A DNA stretch of 64,000 bases from NCBI GenBank assembly GCA_017882885.1, contig JADGOQ010000061.1, positions 1 through 64,000 of the forward strand, written 5' to 3'. Positions 26,377-34,887 of this stretch are shown here, one piece after another. The notes beneath the pieces are model-generated. The model worked only from the letters and a program-made list of their open reading frames with translations. It searched no databases and was not told where the DNA came from. The DNA comes from Actinomycetales bacterium. GTDB taxonomy: Bacteria > Actinomycetota > Actinomycetes > Actinomycetales > Actinomycetaceae. How positions within the stretch are numbered: position 1 is the stretch's first letter; each line of letters opens with the position of its first letter. The translations under genes were made by a program, and so were the position numbers.

Positions 26377-28062
26377 TCACGCCCGGTCGATCAGCTCCTG
26401 CATGTCCCGCCTGACTGCCTCGACCCGCTCGCGCGCGCTCACCCGCACGGCGTCCAGCCCGCTCGGGCCGGCCGAGTTCGGCACCGTGACGATCGACTCG
26501 AGGTAGCACTTCAGCTTCGGTTCGGTGCCGGACGGCCGCGCCACCACCCGGTCGCCCGCCTCGGTGAGGTAGTACAGCGCGTCCGTCGGGGGCAACCCCC
26601 GCCACCCCTGCGACAGGTCGGCCGCCTCCACCACCGGTGACCCGGCGAGCGTGGTGGGCGGGTTCGCGCGCAGCGAGGCCATGGCCCGTGCGATCACGTC
26701 GAGGTCCTGCACCCGGATCGTGAGCGGGGCGGTGGCGTGCACGCCGTGGCGGAAGGCCAGCCGGTCGAGCAGGTCCTGGAGCGTGTCCCCCTGCCGGCGC
26801 AGCGCGGAGGCCAGCAGCGCGATCCGGACACCGGCGGAGATGCCGTCCTTGTCACGGACGTACAGCGGGTCGACGCAATACCCGAGCGCCTCCTCGTAGC
26901 CGAAGGAGAGCCCCTCCACCCGGGAGATCCACTTGAATCCGGTGAGGGTGTACTCGTGCCGGAGGCCGTGGGCGGCCGCGATCTTCTCGAGCATGCGCGA
27001 GGAGACGATCGAGCACGCCAGCACGCCCCCGCCCGTGGCCGCCGCGAACGCGGCTGCCTGCTCGCCCAGGAGCCAGCCGACCTCGTCACCGGAGAGCTGG
27101 CGCCACCCGCCGTCGGCCGGGATCGCCACGGAGCACCGGTCGGCGTCCGGGTCCTGCGCGATGACGATGTCGGCACGGACCTTCCTCGCGAGGGCGAGCG
27201 CGAGGTCAAGCGCGCCGGGCTCCTCCGGGTTGGGGAACTTCACGGTTGGGAAGTCGGGGTCGGGCTCGGCCTGCTCGGCCACCACGTGCACGTCGGTGAA
27301 TCCGGCCTCCGCCAGGGAGCGGACCACCATCTCCCCGCCGACGCCATGCATGGACGTCTGCACGATGCGCAGGTCCGCGGCCCTGCCGTAGGGGACCATC
27401 GCCTCGACCCGCGCGAGGTAGGCCAGGCGGACCTCGTCGCCCAGTTCCGTCCACCCGCCCTCGGCGCGCGGCACGGCGGACACGCTCGCGACGGCGTCGA
27501 TCCGGGCCGCGATCCCGGCGTCGTACGGCGGGACGATCTGGGAGCCCTGTCCGGAGTCGGTGACCGCCCGCCCGCCGAGGTACACCTTGTATCCGTTGTC
27601 CTGCGGGGGGTTGTGCGACGCGGTCACCATCACGCCGGCGTCGGCGTCCAGGTGGCGCACCGCGAAGGCGAGCAGCGGCGTGGGCCGGCGCGGCGGCAGG
27701 AGGAGCGCCCGCCCGCCCGCGGCGGTGACGACGGCGGCGGTGTCGCGGGCGAACTGCTCGGAGCCGTGGCGGGCGTCGCACCCGATCACCACGGAGAAGT
27801 CCGGGCCGACGGCGTCGCGCAGCCAGGCGGACAGCCCGGCTGCGGCGCGGATGACTACCGCGCGGTTCATGCGGTTCGGCCCGCCGCCGAGGGCGCCCCG
27901 GAGGCCGGCGGTGCCGAACTGCAGGAAGCCGGCGAAGCGGTCCTCCAGCTCGGCGGCGGCGTCCGGGTCGTCGGACGCGGCGAGGAGCACCTCGAGCTCC
28001 CTGCGGGTGGACTCGTCGGGATCGTCGGCGATCCAGGCCTCGACGGCGGCGCGGTCAGTCAT
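26377..28062 (-). CDS. Phosphohexomutase/phosphopentomutase (PgmB-type alpha-D-phosphohexomutase)
   Basis: A 561-residue mutase of the alpha-D-phosphohexomutase superfamily. The four conserved sites are visible: FGTAGLRG near residue 49, the active serine loop MVTASHNPPQDNGYKVY near residue 148, the metal loop DPDADRCSVAIP near residue 292 and the phosphate-binding ARPSGTEPKLKCY near residue 520. Family members act on glucose, mannose or ribose phosphates. Because it overlaps pnp by 4 nt and faces deoC, it most likely isomerises (deoxy)ribose 1-phosphate to the 5-phosphate. Mtb has pmmB beside deoD in a comparable block. Activity on hexose phosphates cannot be excluded. Confidence 0.88.
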   Translation of the reverse strand: MTDRAAVEAWIADDPDESTRRELEVLLAASDDPDAAAELEDRFAGFLQFGTAGLRGALGGGPNRMNRAVVIRAAAGLSAWLRDAVGPDFSVVIGCDARHGSEQFARDTAAVVTAAGGRALLLPPRRPTPLLAFAVRHLDADAGVMVTASHNPPQDNGYKVYLGGRAVTDSGQGSQIVPPYDAGIAARIDAVASVSAVPRAEGGWTELGDEVRLAYLARVEAMVPYGRAADLRIVQTSMHGVGGEMVVRSLAEAGFTDVHVVAEQAEPDPDFPTVKFPNPEEPGALDLALALARKVRADIVIAQDPDADRCSVAIPADGGWRQLSGDEVGWLLGEQAAAFAAATGGGVLACSIVSSRMLEKIAAAHGLRHEYTLTGFKWISRVEGLSFGYEEALGYCVDPLYVRDKDGISAGVRIALLASALRRQGDTLQDLLDRLAFRHGVHATAPLTIRVQDLDVIARAMASLRANPPTTLAGSPVVEAADLSQGWRGLPPTDALYYLTEAGDRVVARPSGTEPKLKCYLESIVTVPNSAGPSGLDAVRVSARERVEAVRRDMQELIDRA

Positions 28063-28892
28063 GGTTCCCAGCTCTCCAGGATTCGGCGGGTGATGGTGGC
28101 CAGTAGGGTGGAGAGGCGGCCCTCGGCGTCGCGCCCCGCCTGCAGCACCTCCCCGTGGGACAGGGGGTTCGGCGAGATGCCCGCGGCGGGGTTGGTCACC
28201 AGGGACATCCCGAGGATCTCGAGTCCGGCGTGGCGTGCGGCGATGGCCTCCAGCGCGGTTGACATCCCCACCAGGTCGCCACCCATGCGCCTGGCCATCT
28301 GCACCTCGGCGGGAGTTTCGTAGTGGGGTCCGCGGAACTGGACGTAGACGCCCTCGTCGAGGGTGGGGTCGACCTCCCGGGCCAGCGCCCGGAGGCGGGC
28401 GGAGTAGAGGTCGGTGAGGTCCACGAAGGTGGCGCCCTCGAGCGGGGAGGCCCCGGTCAGGTTGATGTGGTCCGAGATCAGGACCGGCGTGCCCGGGGTC
28501 CACTCGGGCCGCAGCCCGCCGCAGCCGTTGGTGAGGACCACCACCGTGGCACCGCAGGCCGCCGCGGTCCGCACGGCGTGGGCGACGGCGCGCACGCCCC
28601 TGTCCTCGTAGAAATGGGTGCGCGCGCCCAGGACGAGCGCGTGCCGGTCACCCACGGCGATCGACGAGATCGTCCCCCCGTGGCCGACGACGGCGGGTGC
28701 CGAGAACCCTGGGACCTCCGCGGCGGGGAGCACGGAGACCGTCTCGCCGAGCTCCGCCGCGGCGCCTCCCCAGCCGGAGCCGAGGACGAGGGCGATCTGG
28801 TGCCGGGCGATGCCGGAGCGGTCGGCGATGGTCCGGGCCGCGAGCGCCGCCATCTCCATGGGATCGCCGGTGAGTGCGTCGTTGTCGCTCAT
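28059..28892 (-). CDS. Purine nucleoside phosphorylase (trimeric type)
   Basis: A 277-residue PNP of the low-molecular-mass trimeric class (DeoD/PunA as named in mycobacteria), splitting purine (deoxy)nucleosides to base and (deoxy)ribose 1-phosphate. It has LVLGSGWGGAA near residue 33, the phosphate-binding VVGHGG and ARTHFYEDRGV near 65-95, VVLTNGCGGLRPEW near residue 120, FRGPHYETPAEVQMARRMG with the purine-site glutamate, and SLVTNPAAGI. The ATG at 28892 is 7 nt after a TAGCGT -10 box; an in-frame GTG at 28901 lies within that box. Its stop overlaps the mutase start. Confidence 0.93.
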   Translation of the reverse strand: MSDNDALTGDPMEMAALAARTIADRSGIARHQIALVLGSGWGGAAAELGETVSVLPAAEVPGFSAPAVVGHGGTISSIAVGDRHALVLGARTHFYEDRGVRAVAHAVRTAAACGATVVVLTNGCGGLRPEWTPGTPVLISDHINLTGASPLEGATFVDLTDLYSARLRALAREVDPTLDEGVYVQFRGPHYETPAEVQMARRMGGDLVGMSTALEAIAARHAGLEILGMSLVTNPAAGISPNPLSHGEVLQAGRDAEGRLSTLLATITRRILESWEP

Positions 28893-28899
28893 GCGAGTC

Positions 28900-28905
28900 A
28901 CGCTA
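28900..28905 (-). promoter_or_regulatory. -10 box TAGCGT for pnp
   Basis: TAGCGT on the minus strand ending 7 nt before the pnp ATG; leaderless placement. Confidence 0.4.
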
Positions 28906-28970
28906 TCGCCTCCCGGGGCCGCGAGGGAGGCTTAGCCCCGATTGCGCCGGAGAGCGCGGATTCGCGCGCG

Positions 28971-28980
28971 TTGACACAAT
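28971..28980 (+). promoter_or_regulatory. Promoter element before lpdA
   Basis: TTGACACAAT immediately before the GTG (28987). CACAAT would be the -10 at leaderless spacing; TTGACA is too close to be its -35. Confidence 0.3.
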
Positions 28981-28986
28981 GGTCGG

Positions 28987-30447
28987 GTGAGCGCCGCGCT
29001 GCCAGTCGAATTGCCCAACCCCGAGGTGGCGGGCGCCTCGCCCGTCCGAAGCGGCTCGCGGGTGGTGGTGATCGGCGGGGGGCCGGGTGGCTACGAGGCC
29101 GCGCTGGTGGCGAGCCAGCTCGGGGCGGACGTCACCCTTGTCGAACGAAGCGGGCTGGGGGGAGCGGCGGTCCTCACCGACGTCGTGCCCTCGAAGACCC
29201 TGATCGCCACCGCGGAGTGGATGGCCGTGACCGAGAGCGCGGCGGAGCTCGGCATCCGCACCGGCGGCTCCGGTCGCACCGTGGACATGGCGGTGGTGAA
29301 CGCCCGCGTGCTGGAGCTGGCGACCCGGCAGTCGCACGACATCCGCGCGCGCCTCCTCGCCGAGGGCGTTCGCGTGATCGACGGCGTCGCACGCCTCGGC
29401 GCCCCGCGCCACGACCGCGGCACCCGGGACGTCCTCGTGGCCACGCCGGGGGGTGAGCTGGAGTTCGAGGCCGAGATCGTCCTGGTCGCCACCGGCGCGT
29501 CCCCGCGCATCCTCCCTGGCGCCCGGCCCGACGGCGAGCGCATCATGACCTGGGCGCAGCTGTACACCCTGGACCGCCTGCCCGAGCACCTCATCGTGGT
29601 GGGGTCCGGCGTGACGGGCGCGGAGTTCGCGGGGGCGTACAACGTGCTCGGGGCGAGGGTGACGCTGGTGTCCTCCCGTGAACGGGTGCTCCCGGGCGAG
29701 GACGAGGAGGCCGCCGAGCTCATCGAGGGGGTGTTCCGCCGTCGGGGCATGACCGTCCTCTCGCGGTCCCGCGCGGAGGCCGTGCGCCGCACCGCCGACG
29801 GCGTGGAGGTGGTGCTCGCCGACGGGCGGGTGATCACCGGGTCGCACTGCCTCGTCGCCGTGGGCGCGGTCCCCAACACGGCCGGGATCGGGCTGGAGGA
29901 GGCCGGGGTGCGCCTCACCCCGACGGGCCACGTCCTGGTGGACCGCGTCTCGCGCACCACCGCGTTCCGCGTGTACGCCGCGGGCGACTGCACCGGCGTG
30001 CTCCCGCTCGCGTCCGTGGCCGCGATGCAGGGTCGCATCGCGATGTGGCACGCCCTTGGCGACGCCGTCGCCCCGCTCGACATCAAGGCCGTGGCCGCCA
30101 ACATTTTCACGGCCCCCGAGATCGCGACCATCGGCGTGAGCGAACGGGAGATTCGGTCCGGGTCCGTGGACGGCGCGATCACGCGGCTGCCGGTCGCCCG
30201 GAACCCGCGCGCCAAGATGCTGGGTATCAAGGAGGGGTTCATCAAGATCTTCTCCGACCCCGGCACCGGTGTGGTGATCGGCGGGGTGGTGGTGGCGCCG
30301 CGCGCCGGGGAGCTGATCTTCCCGGTCACCCTGGCGGTGGCGAACCGGCTCACGGTGGACCAGGTGGCCAACGCCTTCACGATCTACCCGTCGCTCACCG
30401 GCTCGCTCGGCGAGGCCGCGCGGACGCTCCACACGGCTCGCCGCTGA
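28987..30447 (+). CDS. lpdA: LpdA-type NAD(P)H:quinone oxidoreductase (flavoprotein disulfide reductase family)
   Basis: A 486-residue FAD protein of the flavoprotein disulfide reductase family. The FAD motif VVVIGGGPGGYEAA is near residue 26, the NAD(P) motif LIVVGSGVTGAEFA near residue 203, and the C-terminal dimerisation domain is complete. However, where lipoamide dehydrogenase has the redox pair CxNxGCxPSK this protein reads GLGGAAVLTDVVPSK, with no cysteines. The same replacement is known in Mtb LpdA (Rv3303c), a quinone/NAD(P)H reductase linked to oxidative defence, and the pnp/pmm/deoA/cdd neighbours are also shared with that locus. So it is not a lipoamide dehydrogenase, though automated names often say so. 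The GTG follows a promoter-like element at leaderless spacing. Confidence 0.88.
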   Translation: MSAALPVELPNPEVAGASPVRSGSRVVVIGGGPGGYEAALVASQLGADVTLVERSGLGGAAVLTDVVPSKTLIATAEWMAVTESAAELGIRTGGSGRTVDMAVVNARVLELATRQSHDIRARLLAEGVRVIDGVARLGAPRHDRGTRDVLVATPGGELEFEAEIVLVATGASPRILPGARPDGERIMTWAQLYTLDRLPEHLIVVGSGVTGAEFAGAYNVLGARVTLVSSRERVLPGEDEEAAELIEGVFRRRGMTVLSRSRAEAVRRTADGVEVVLADGRVITGSHCLVAVGAVPNTAGIGLEEAGVRLTPTGHVLVDRVSRTTAFRVYAAGDCTGVLPLASVAAMQGRIAMWHALGDAVAPLDIKAVAANIFTAPEIATIGVSEREIRSGSVDGAITRLPVARNPRAKMLGIKEGFIKIFSDPGTGVVIGGVVVAPRAGELIFPVTLAVANRLTVDQVANAFTIYPSLTGSLGEAARTLHTARR

Positions 30448-30454
30448 GCTCGGC

Positions 30455-30460
30455 TACTGT
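30455..30460 (+). promoter_or_regulatory. -10 box TACTGT for dapE
   Basis: TACTGT 7 nt before the dapE ATG in a 20-bp gap; implies a leaderless start. Confidence 0.4.
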
Positions 30461-30467
30461 TGCCACC

Positions 30468-31535
30468 ATGCTGGACCTGACCTCGGACGTGGTGGCTCTC
30501 GCCGCCACGATCTGCGACGTCCCGTCCGTCTCGGGCGGCGAGGGTCCACTCGCCGACGCCGTCGAGGAGGCCCTGCGCACCGTCGCGGGCCTCGAGGTGC
30601 TGCGCGACGGCGACACCGTCGTGGCGCGAACCCACCAGGGGCTCGGCCGCCGCGTGGTGGTGGCCGGGCACCTGGACACGGTCCCCATCCAGGGCAACCT
30701 GCCCACCCGTCTCGTGAGGGACGAGCTCTGGGGCCGCGGCACGGTGGACATGAAGGGGGGCGTCGCAGTCGCCCTCCACCTCGCCGCCACGCTCGCCGCC
30801 CCCACGAGGGACGTCACCTGGGTGTTCTACGACCACGAGGAGGTGGAGGCCGAGCGCAACGGGCTCGGGCGCGTGGCGCGGACACACCCCGAGTGGCTCG
30901 CCGCCGACTTCGCCATCCTGGGGGAACCCACGGGTGCCGCCATCGAGGGCGGCTGCAACGGCACCCTCCGGGTGGAGCTGCGGACACGCGGGCGCACGGC
31001 GCACAGCGCCCGGGCCTGGCGCGGCGTCAACGCCGTCCACGCGGCCGCGCCCATCCTCCAGCGGTTGTCCGAGTACCGGCCCGCCGCGGTGGAGGTGGAC
31101 TCGCTCGTCTACCGGGAGGGCCTGAACGCCGTGGCGATCCGCGGGGGGATCGCCGCCAACATGATCCCGGACGAGTGCGTGGTGACCCTGGACTACCGCT
31201 TCGCCCCCGACGCGACCGTGGACCAGGCGATCGCCCACGTCCGGGGCGTGTTCCCGGAGTTCGACCTCACCGTCCTCGACGGCTCCGCCGGCGCGCGTCC
31301 CGGGCTCGACGACCCGGCCGTGGCGGACTTCGTGGCGGCGGTCGCCGCCCTAACCGGCGGGGGCGTGGCCGCCAAGTACGGCTGGACGGACGTTGCCCGG
31401 TTCGCCGAGCTCGGGATCCCCGCAGTGAATTTCGGCCCCGGCGACGCCCTGCTCGCCCACGCCGACGACGAGCGGTGCCCCACTTCCCAGATACGCGCCT
31501 GCGCCGATGCGCTGCGGGCCTGGCTCGAAAGGTGA
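30468..31535 (+). CDS. dapE: Succinyl-diaminopimelate desuccinylase
   Basis: A 355-residue M20-family zinc hydrolase that removes succinate from N-succinyl-LL-diaminopimelate on the way to lysine and peptidoglycan. It shows the metal ligand motif VVAGHLDTVPIQGN near residue 65, LWGRGTVDMKGGVAVALH near residue 90, the catalytic YDHEEVEAERNGLG near residue 126, GEPTGAAIEGGCNGT near residue 154, RTAHSARAWRG in the lid domain and the histidine ligand in AHADDE near the C-terminus. It matches the actinobacterial DapE branch (355-370 residues). ATG 30468 is 7 nt from a TACTGT box. Confidence 0.92.
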   Translation: MLDLTSDVVALAATICDVPSVSGGEGPLADAVEEALRTVAGLEVLRDGDTVVARTHQGLGRRVVVAGHLDTVPIQGNLPTRLVRDELWGRGTVDMKGGVAVALHLAATLAAPTRDVTWVFYDHEEVEAERNGLGRVARTHPEWLAADFAILGEPTGAAIEGGCNGTLRVELRTRGRTAHSARAWRGVNAVHAAAPILQRLSEYRPAAVEVDSLVYREGLNAVAIRGGIAANMIPDECVVTLDYRFAPDATVDQAIAHVRGVFPEFDLTVLDGSAGARPGLDDPAVADFVAAVAALTGGGVAAKYGWTDVARFAELGIPAVNFGPGDALLAHADDERCPTSQIRACADALRAWLER

Positions 31536-31537
31536 CA

Positions 31538-32317
31538 ATGGCAAACGGAGAGGCTTACCAGAAGGGCCCCCTCGTCCTGCGCGGGCGCCAGATCCCCAAG
31601 GAGACGACGGACTCCCACCTGCTGCAACCCCAGGTGGACACCGACTGGCTGCACACCGACCCCTGGCGGGTGATGCGCATCCAGGCGGAGTTCGTCGAGG
31701 GATTCGGTGCGCTCGCGGACATCGGCCCCGCCGTGTCCGTGTTCGGCTCGGCCCGCACGAAGCCCAACACCAAGGAGTACCTGCTCGGCCGGGACATCGG
31801 CCGGATGGCGGCCGAGGCCGGTTTCGCCGTGATCACCGGGGGAGGGCCCGGGATCATGGAGGCGGCCAACAAGGGCGCGAGCACGGCCGGGGGAGTCTCG
31901 GTGGGACTGGGTATCGAGCTCCCGCACGAGCAGGGCATGAACAAGTGGGTGGACCTGGGCATCAACTTCCGGTACTTCTTCGTCCGCAAGACGATGTTCG
32001 TGAAGTACTCCACCGGATTCATTTCGCTCCCCGGGGGTTTCGGCACCCTCGACGAGTTGTTCGAGGCGCTCACCCTGGTCCAGACCCACAAGGTGCGCTC
32101 CTTCCCGGTGGTGCTCGTGGGGAAGGACTACTGGGGTGGCCTGCTCGACTGGCTGGCGTCCAGCATGGTCGAGAGCGGGAAGATCTCCGACCTGGACCTT
32201 GACCTCATCACTCTGGTCGACACGGCCGACGAGGCGGTCGAGGCGGTCACCAGCGGGCACAACCGGGTGGTCGAGGCGGCACTCGCCAAGGAAACGGGGC
32301 ACTCGGACGGCTCCTGA
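31538..32317 (+). CDS. LOG-family (TIGR00730) protein, Rossmann-fold nucleotide hydrolase
   Basis: A 259-residue protein with the family signature GGGPGIMEAANKGA near residue 103 and PGGFGTLDELFEALT near residue 166 (the PGGxGTxxE phosphoribohydrolase motif). LOG-family enzymes release bases from nucleoside 5'-monophosphates such as cytokinin ribotides. The order dapE - TIGR00730 - DUF3117 follows that of Mtb (Rv1202, Rv1205, Rv1211). ATG 31538 has GAAAGG 5 nt upstream; GTG 31532, overlapping the dapE stop, is the alternative start. Which nucleotide it hydrolyses is unknown. Confidence 0.82.
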   Translation: MANGEAYQKGPLVLRGRQIPKETTDSHLLQPQVDTDWLHTDPWRVMRIQAEFVEGFGALADIGPAVSVFGSARTKPNTKEYLLGRDIGRMAAEAGFAVITGGGPGIMEAANKGASTAGGVSVGLGIELPHEQGMNKWVDLGINFRYFFVRKTMFVKYSTGFISLPGGFGTLDELFEALTLVQTHKVRSFPVVLVGKDYWGGLLDWLASSMVESGKISDLDLDLITLVDTADEAVEAVTSGHNRVVEAALAKETGHSDGS

Positions 32318-32363
32318 GGGTCCGCGCCCGCCGGCCGGATCGGCAGAGGACCGGGCGGTGGCA

Positions 32364-32369
32364 TAAAAT
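32364..32369 (+). promoter_or_regulatory. -10 box TAAAAT for DUF3117
   Basis: TAAAAT, one of the closest matches to TATAAT in the window, 57 nt before the DUF3117 ATG. This suggests a strong promoter and a leader of about 45 nt. Confidence 0.5.
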
Positions 32370-32425
32370 GGACACAGTCCTTGCGCCGTCTGGCGCATCG
32401 TCCGCTCGGATTGAAGGGGAGCGCC

Positions 32426-32593
32426 ATGGCAGCAATGAAGCCACGCACCGGAGACGGCCCACTTGAGGTGACCAAGGAAGGCCGCGGCCTCGTGATGCGC
32501 GTCCCGCTGGAGGGCGGCGGGCGCCTCGTGGTGGAGCTCAACCAGGAGGAGGCCAACGCGCTGGGTGACGCCCTCGCCGCCGTGCGCGTCTGA
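32426..32593 (+). CDS. DUF3117 family protein
   Basis: A 55-residue protein matching the highly conserved actinobacterial DUF3117 family (Rv1211-like): MAAMKPRTGDGPLEVTKEGR at the start, then MRVPLEGGGRLVVEL, ending in an alpha helix EEANALGDAL. Function is unknown; the size and conservation suggest a small beta-rich binding protein. ATG 32426 has GGGGAG upstream. Its stop overlaps the start of the aminopeptidase gene (TGATG), so the two are coupled. Confidence 0.88.
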   Translation: MAAMKPRTGDGPLEVTKEGRGLVMRVPLEGGGRLVVELNQEEANALGDALAAVRV

Positions 32594-34167
32594 TGATCTC
32601 CTGCCCGGCACTCCCGGAGGTCCGATCCACCCGGGACGACCCGTTGGCATGCGCGAGGGCTGAAGGGGCACTCGCACTCATCATTTCCCCGGCCCCGGAC
32701 GCGCAGGAGGATTCCGGGGAGGCCGAACCCCGGAGCGGGCCGTTCGAGCCCCTCCGGGAGGTCGCGGCGGCCTACGGCATCGATCTCGAGGCCGTGGTCG
32801 CGGACCAGAGGGTGGGCGGTCCGGGTTCCGTCCACGTGATCGAACTCCCGCCGTTGCTCGCCGACGGCGGCCCCTGGCAGTCCCTGCCGCGGCGCGTCAT
32901 CCTGGCCGGCGCCGGTGGCGGCGATCCGCGCGAACTCCGGGACGCGGGCACAGCCGTCGCCCGGGCGGCAGCGGGGCTGCCGCACCTCGTGGTCGCCCTC
33001 CGCGCTCCGCTGGACGCGGCGCGTTCCCTCGCGCTGCTGGAGGGACTCATGCTGCCGGCGTACCGGATGCCGCGCATCGCGGCGGGCGAGGCGCCCGGCA
33101 GGGCGGCTTGTCCCGAGATCGTGGTCAGTGGCGAACTGGACGAGGGGAGCATCCCGGTCGCCGCGGCGGGGGTCTGGGGAACCTTCCTCGCGCGCACGCT
33201 CGCGGCGACGCCGTCGAACATCAAGGACCCGGAGTGGCTCGCCCGGCAGGTGACCGACCTGGTCGCCGCGTCCGCGGACGAGCGCCTCACCGTCGAGGTG
33301 CGCGACGAGGACTGGCTCGCGCGGCGCGGGCTGAACGCGATCCTCGCCGTCGGCGCCGGGTCCGCCTCGCCACCGCGTCTCGTGAGCGTGCGGTACGATC
33401 CGGCCGGGAGCGCACCCGAGGTGGCGCTGGTGGGCAAGGGCATCACGTTCGACACCGGGGGGCTGTCGCTGAAGCCGCGCGAGGCCATGGTTCCGATGAA
33501 GACCGACATGTCGGGCGCGGCGATCGTGCTCGCCGCGGTGCTCGCCGCCGCCCGGCTCGACGCCCCGCGGCCCGCCGTCGCCGTGCTGGCGCTCGCGGAG
33601 AACGCGTTTGGCGGGGCCAGCTGCCGCCCCGGCGACGTGGTGCGTACCGTGGACGGCACCACCGTCGAGATCGGCAACAGCGACGCCGAGGGCCGCATGG
33701 TCCTGGCCGACGCGATCGCCTGGGTGCGTTCCGAGTACGCGCCCGCCGTCGTCGTCGACGTCGCCACCCTCACCGGCGCCGCCACGCTCGCCCTCGGCCG
33801 CGGGCACGCCGCCCTCTACGCCACCGACGCCGCCCTTGAGTCCGCGCTGGTGGACGGCGGCGCGCTGCACGGCGAGGAACTCTGGCCGATGCCGCTGGTG
33901 GAGGACTACCGCGACTCGCTGCGGTCGGAGGTCGCCGACCTGGCGCACATTGCCAACAACGAATACGTACATGCCGGCTCGGTCATCGCGGCCCTCTTCC
34001 TGCGGCACTTCGCCCGCGACACCCCGTGGGCACACCTGGACATCGCGGGACCGGGCCGGACCGGGGCGAAGACGCCCGAGATGCCCGCCCAGGCGCCAAC
34101 CGGCTTCGGGGTGCGCACCCTCCTGGGGCTGCTGCTCGGAGCCCCGGCGGCTACTGCTGGCGCTTGA
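32593..34167 (+). CDS. pepA: Leucyl aminopeptidase (M17)
   Basis: A 524-residue cytosolic aminopeptidase of family M17. The N-terminal regulatory domain is diverged; the C-terminal catalytic domain shows the metal site VGKGITFDTGGLSLKP near residue 280, MKTDMSGAA near residue 302 and NSDAEGRMVLADAI near residue 360 (NTDAEGR in most members; the Thr to Ser change is conservative). DIAGPGRTG near the end matches the family. The ATG overlaps the DUF3117 stop; there is no separate ribosome site. The 3' end overlaps convergent gene 34151-34789 by 17 nt. Confidence 0.88.
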   Translation: MISCPALPEVRSTRDDPLACARAEGALALIISPAPDAQEDSGEAEPRSGPFEPLREVAAAYGIDLEAVVADQRVGGPGSVHVIELPPLLADGGPWQSLPRRVILAGAGGGDPRELRDAGTAVARAAAGLPHLVVALRAPLDAARSLALLEGLMLPAYRMPRIAAGEAPGRAACPEIVVSGELDEGSIPVAAAGVWGTFLARTLAATPSNIKDPEWLARQVTDLVAASADERLTVEVRDEDWLARRGLNAILAVGAGSASPPRLVSVRYDPAGSAPEVALVGKGITFDTGGLSLKPREAMVPMKTDMSGAAIVLAAVLAAARLDAPRPAVAVLALAENAFGGASCRPGDVVRTVDGTTVEIGNSDAEGRMVLADAIAWVRSEYAPAVVVDVATLTGAATLALGRGHAALYATDAALESALVDGGALHGEELWPMPLVEDYRDSLRSEVADLAHIANNEYVHAGSVIAALFLRHFARDTPWAHLDIAGPGRTGAKTPEMPAQAPTGFGVRTLLGLLLGAPAATAGA

Positions 34168-34789
34168 CGGCGACGAGCACGCCGTCGCCGGTGGGGATCA
34201 GGGCCGCGAGGCCGTCATCCCGCGAACGGACCTCCTTGCCGAGTTCGCGCACCGCGACGGTCAGCTCGTCGCGGCGGGCAGGGTCCGCGACGCGGCCACC
34301 CGCAAGGGCGTCGCTCACCACGAGGATCCCGCCGGGCCGGAGCATCCGCCACGCCTGCTCGACGGCGGCGCCCGCCTCCTGCGGGTCGCCGTCCACGAGG
34401 ACCAGGTCGTAGGCGGCGTCAGCGAGGCGCGGGAGGACGTCGAGCGCCCGGCCCGCGATGAGGCGCGTGCGTGCCGGCTTCACGCCGGCCATGACGAACG
34501 ACTCGCGGGCCGCGCGCTGGTACTCGGCCTCGATGTCGATGGAGGTGAGGATGCCGTCGTCGACCATGCCCTCGAGCAGCCACACCCCGGAGACGCCGGT
34601 CCCCGTGCCGATCTCCGCCACGGAGTGCGCGCCGCTCGCGGCCGCCATCAGCCGCAGGAGCGCGCCCGTGCCGACGGAGACGGGGGCGATGCCGAACTCG
34701 GCGGCCCGGGCGCGGGCGGCGCGGGCGGGCTCGGACTCGGGCATGAACTCTTCGGTGTAGGACCAGGACAGTGCCTTGTCGGCGGCCAT
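34151..34789 (-). CDS. O-methyltransferase (class I, Rv1220c-like)
   Basis: A 212-residue SAM-dependent O-methyltransferase of the catechol/caffeoyl-CoA family. The SAM motif [16 protein letters not shown] is near residue 58, [11 protein letters not shown] near residue 84 binds the ribose, and [12 protein letters not shown] near residue 126 contains the metal aspartate. The substrate is unknown. The gene is divergent from sigE, an arrangement also seen in Mtb (Rv1220c beside Rv1221). A TAGACT box 31 nt upstream gives a short leader with CAGGAAA. Confidence 0.85.
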   Translation of the reverse strand: MAADKALSWSYTEEFMPESEPARAARARAAEFGIAPVSVGTGALLRLMAAASGAHSVAEIGTGTGVSGVWLLEGMVDDGILTSIDIEAEYQRAARESFVMAGVKPARTRLIAGRALDVLPRLADAAYDLVLVDGDPQEAGAAVEQAWRMLRPGGILVVSDALAGGRVADPARRDELTVAVRELGKEVRSRDDGLAALIPTGDGVLVAVKRQQ

Positions 34790-34819
34790 GGGGTTTCCTG
34801 TCGTCGGCGATTTTGTGCC

Positions 34820-34825
34820 AGTCTA
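34820..34825 (-). promoter_or_regulatory. -10 box TAGACT for the O-methyltransferase gene
   Basis: TAGACT on the minus strand, 31 nt before the methyltransferase ATG, within the 98-bp divergent region shared with sigE. Confidence 0.45.
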
Positions 34826-34857
34826 ACGCTCCCAGCATTTCCTCAGGATGGGCACCT

Positions 34858-34863
34858 AGGCTT
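34858..34863 (+). promoter_or_regulatory. -10 box TAGGCT for sigE
   Basis: TAGGCT 25 nt before the sigE GTG. A housekeeping-type -10; no ECF-type GGAACT/GTC promoter was recognised in the 98-bp divergent region. Confidence 0.45.
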
Positions 34864-34887
34864 GTCGCACCATCCCCGGGAGGAAAC

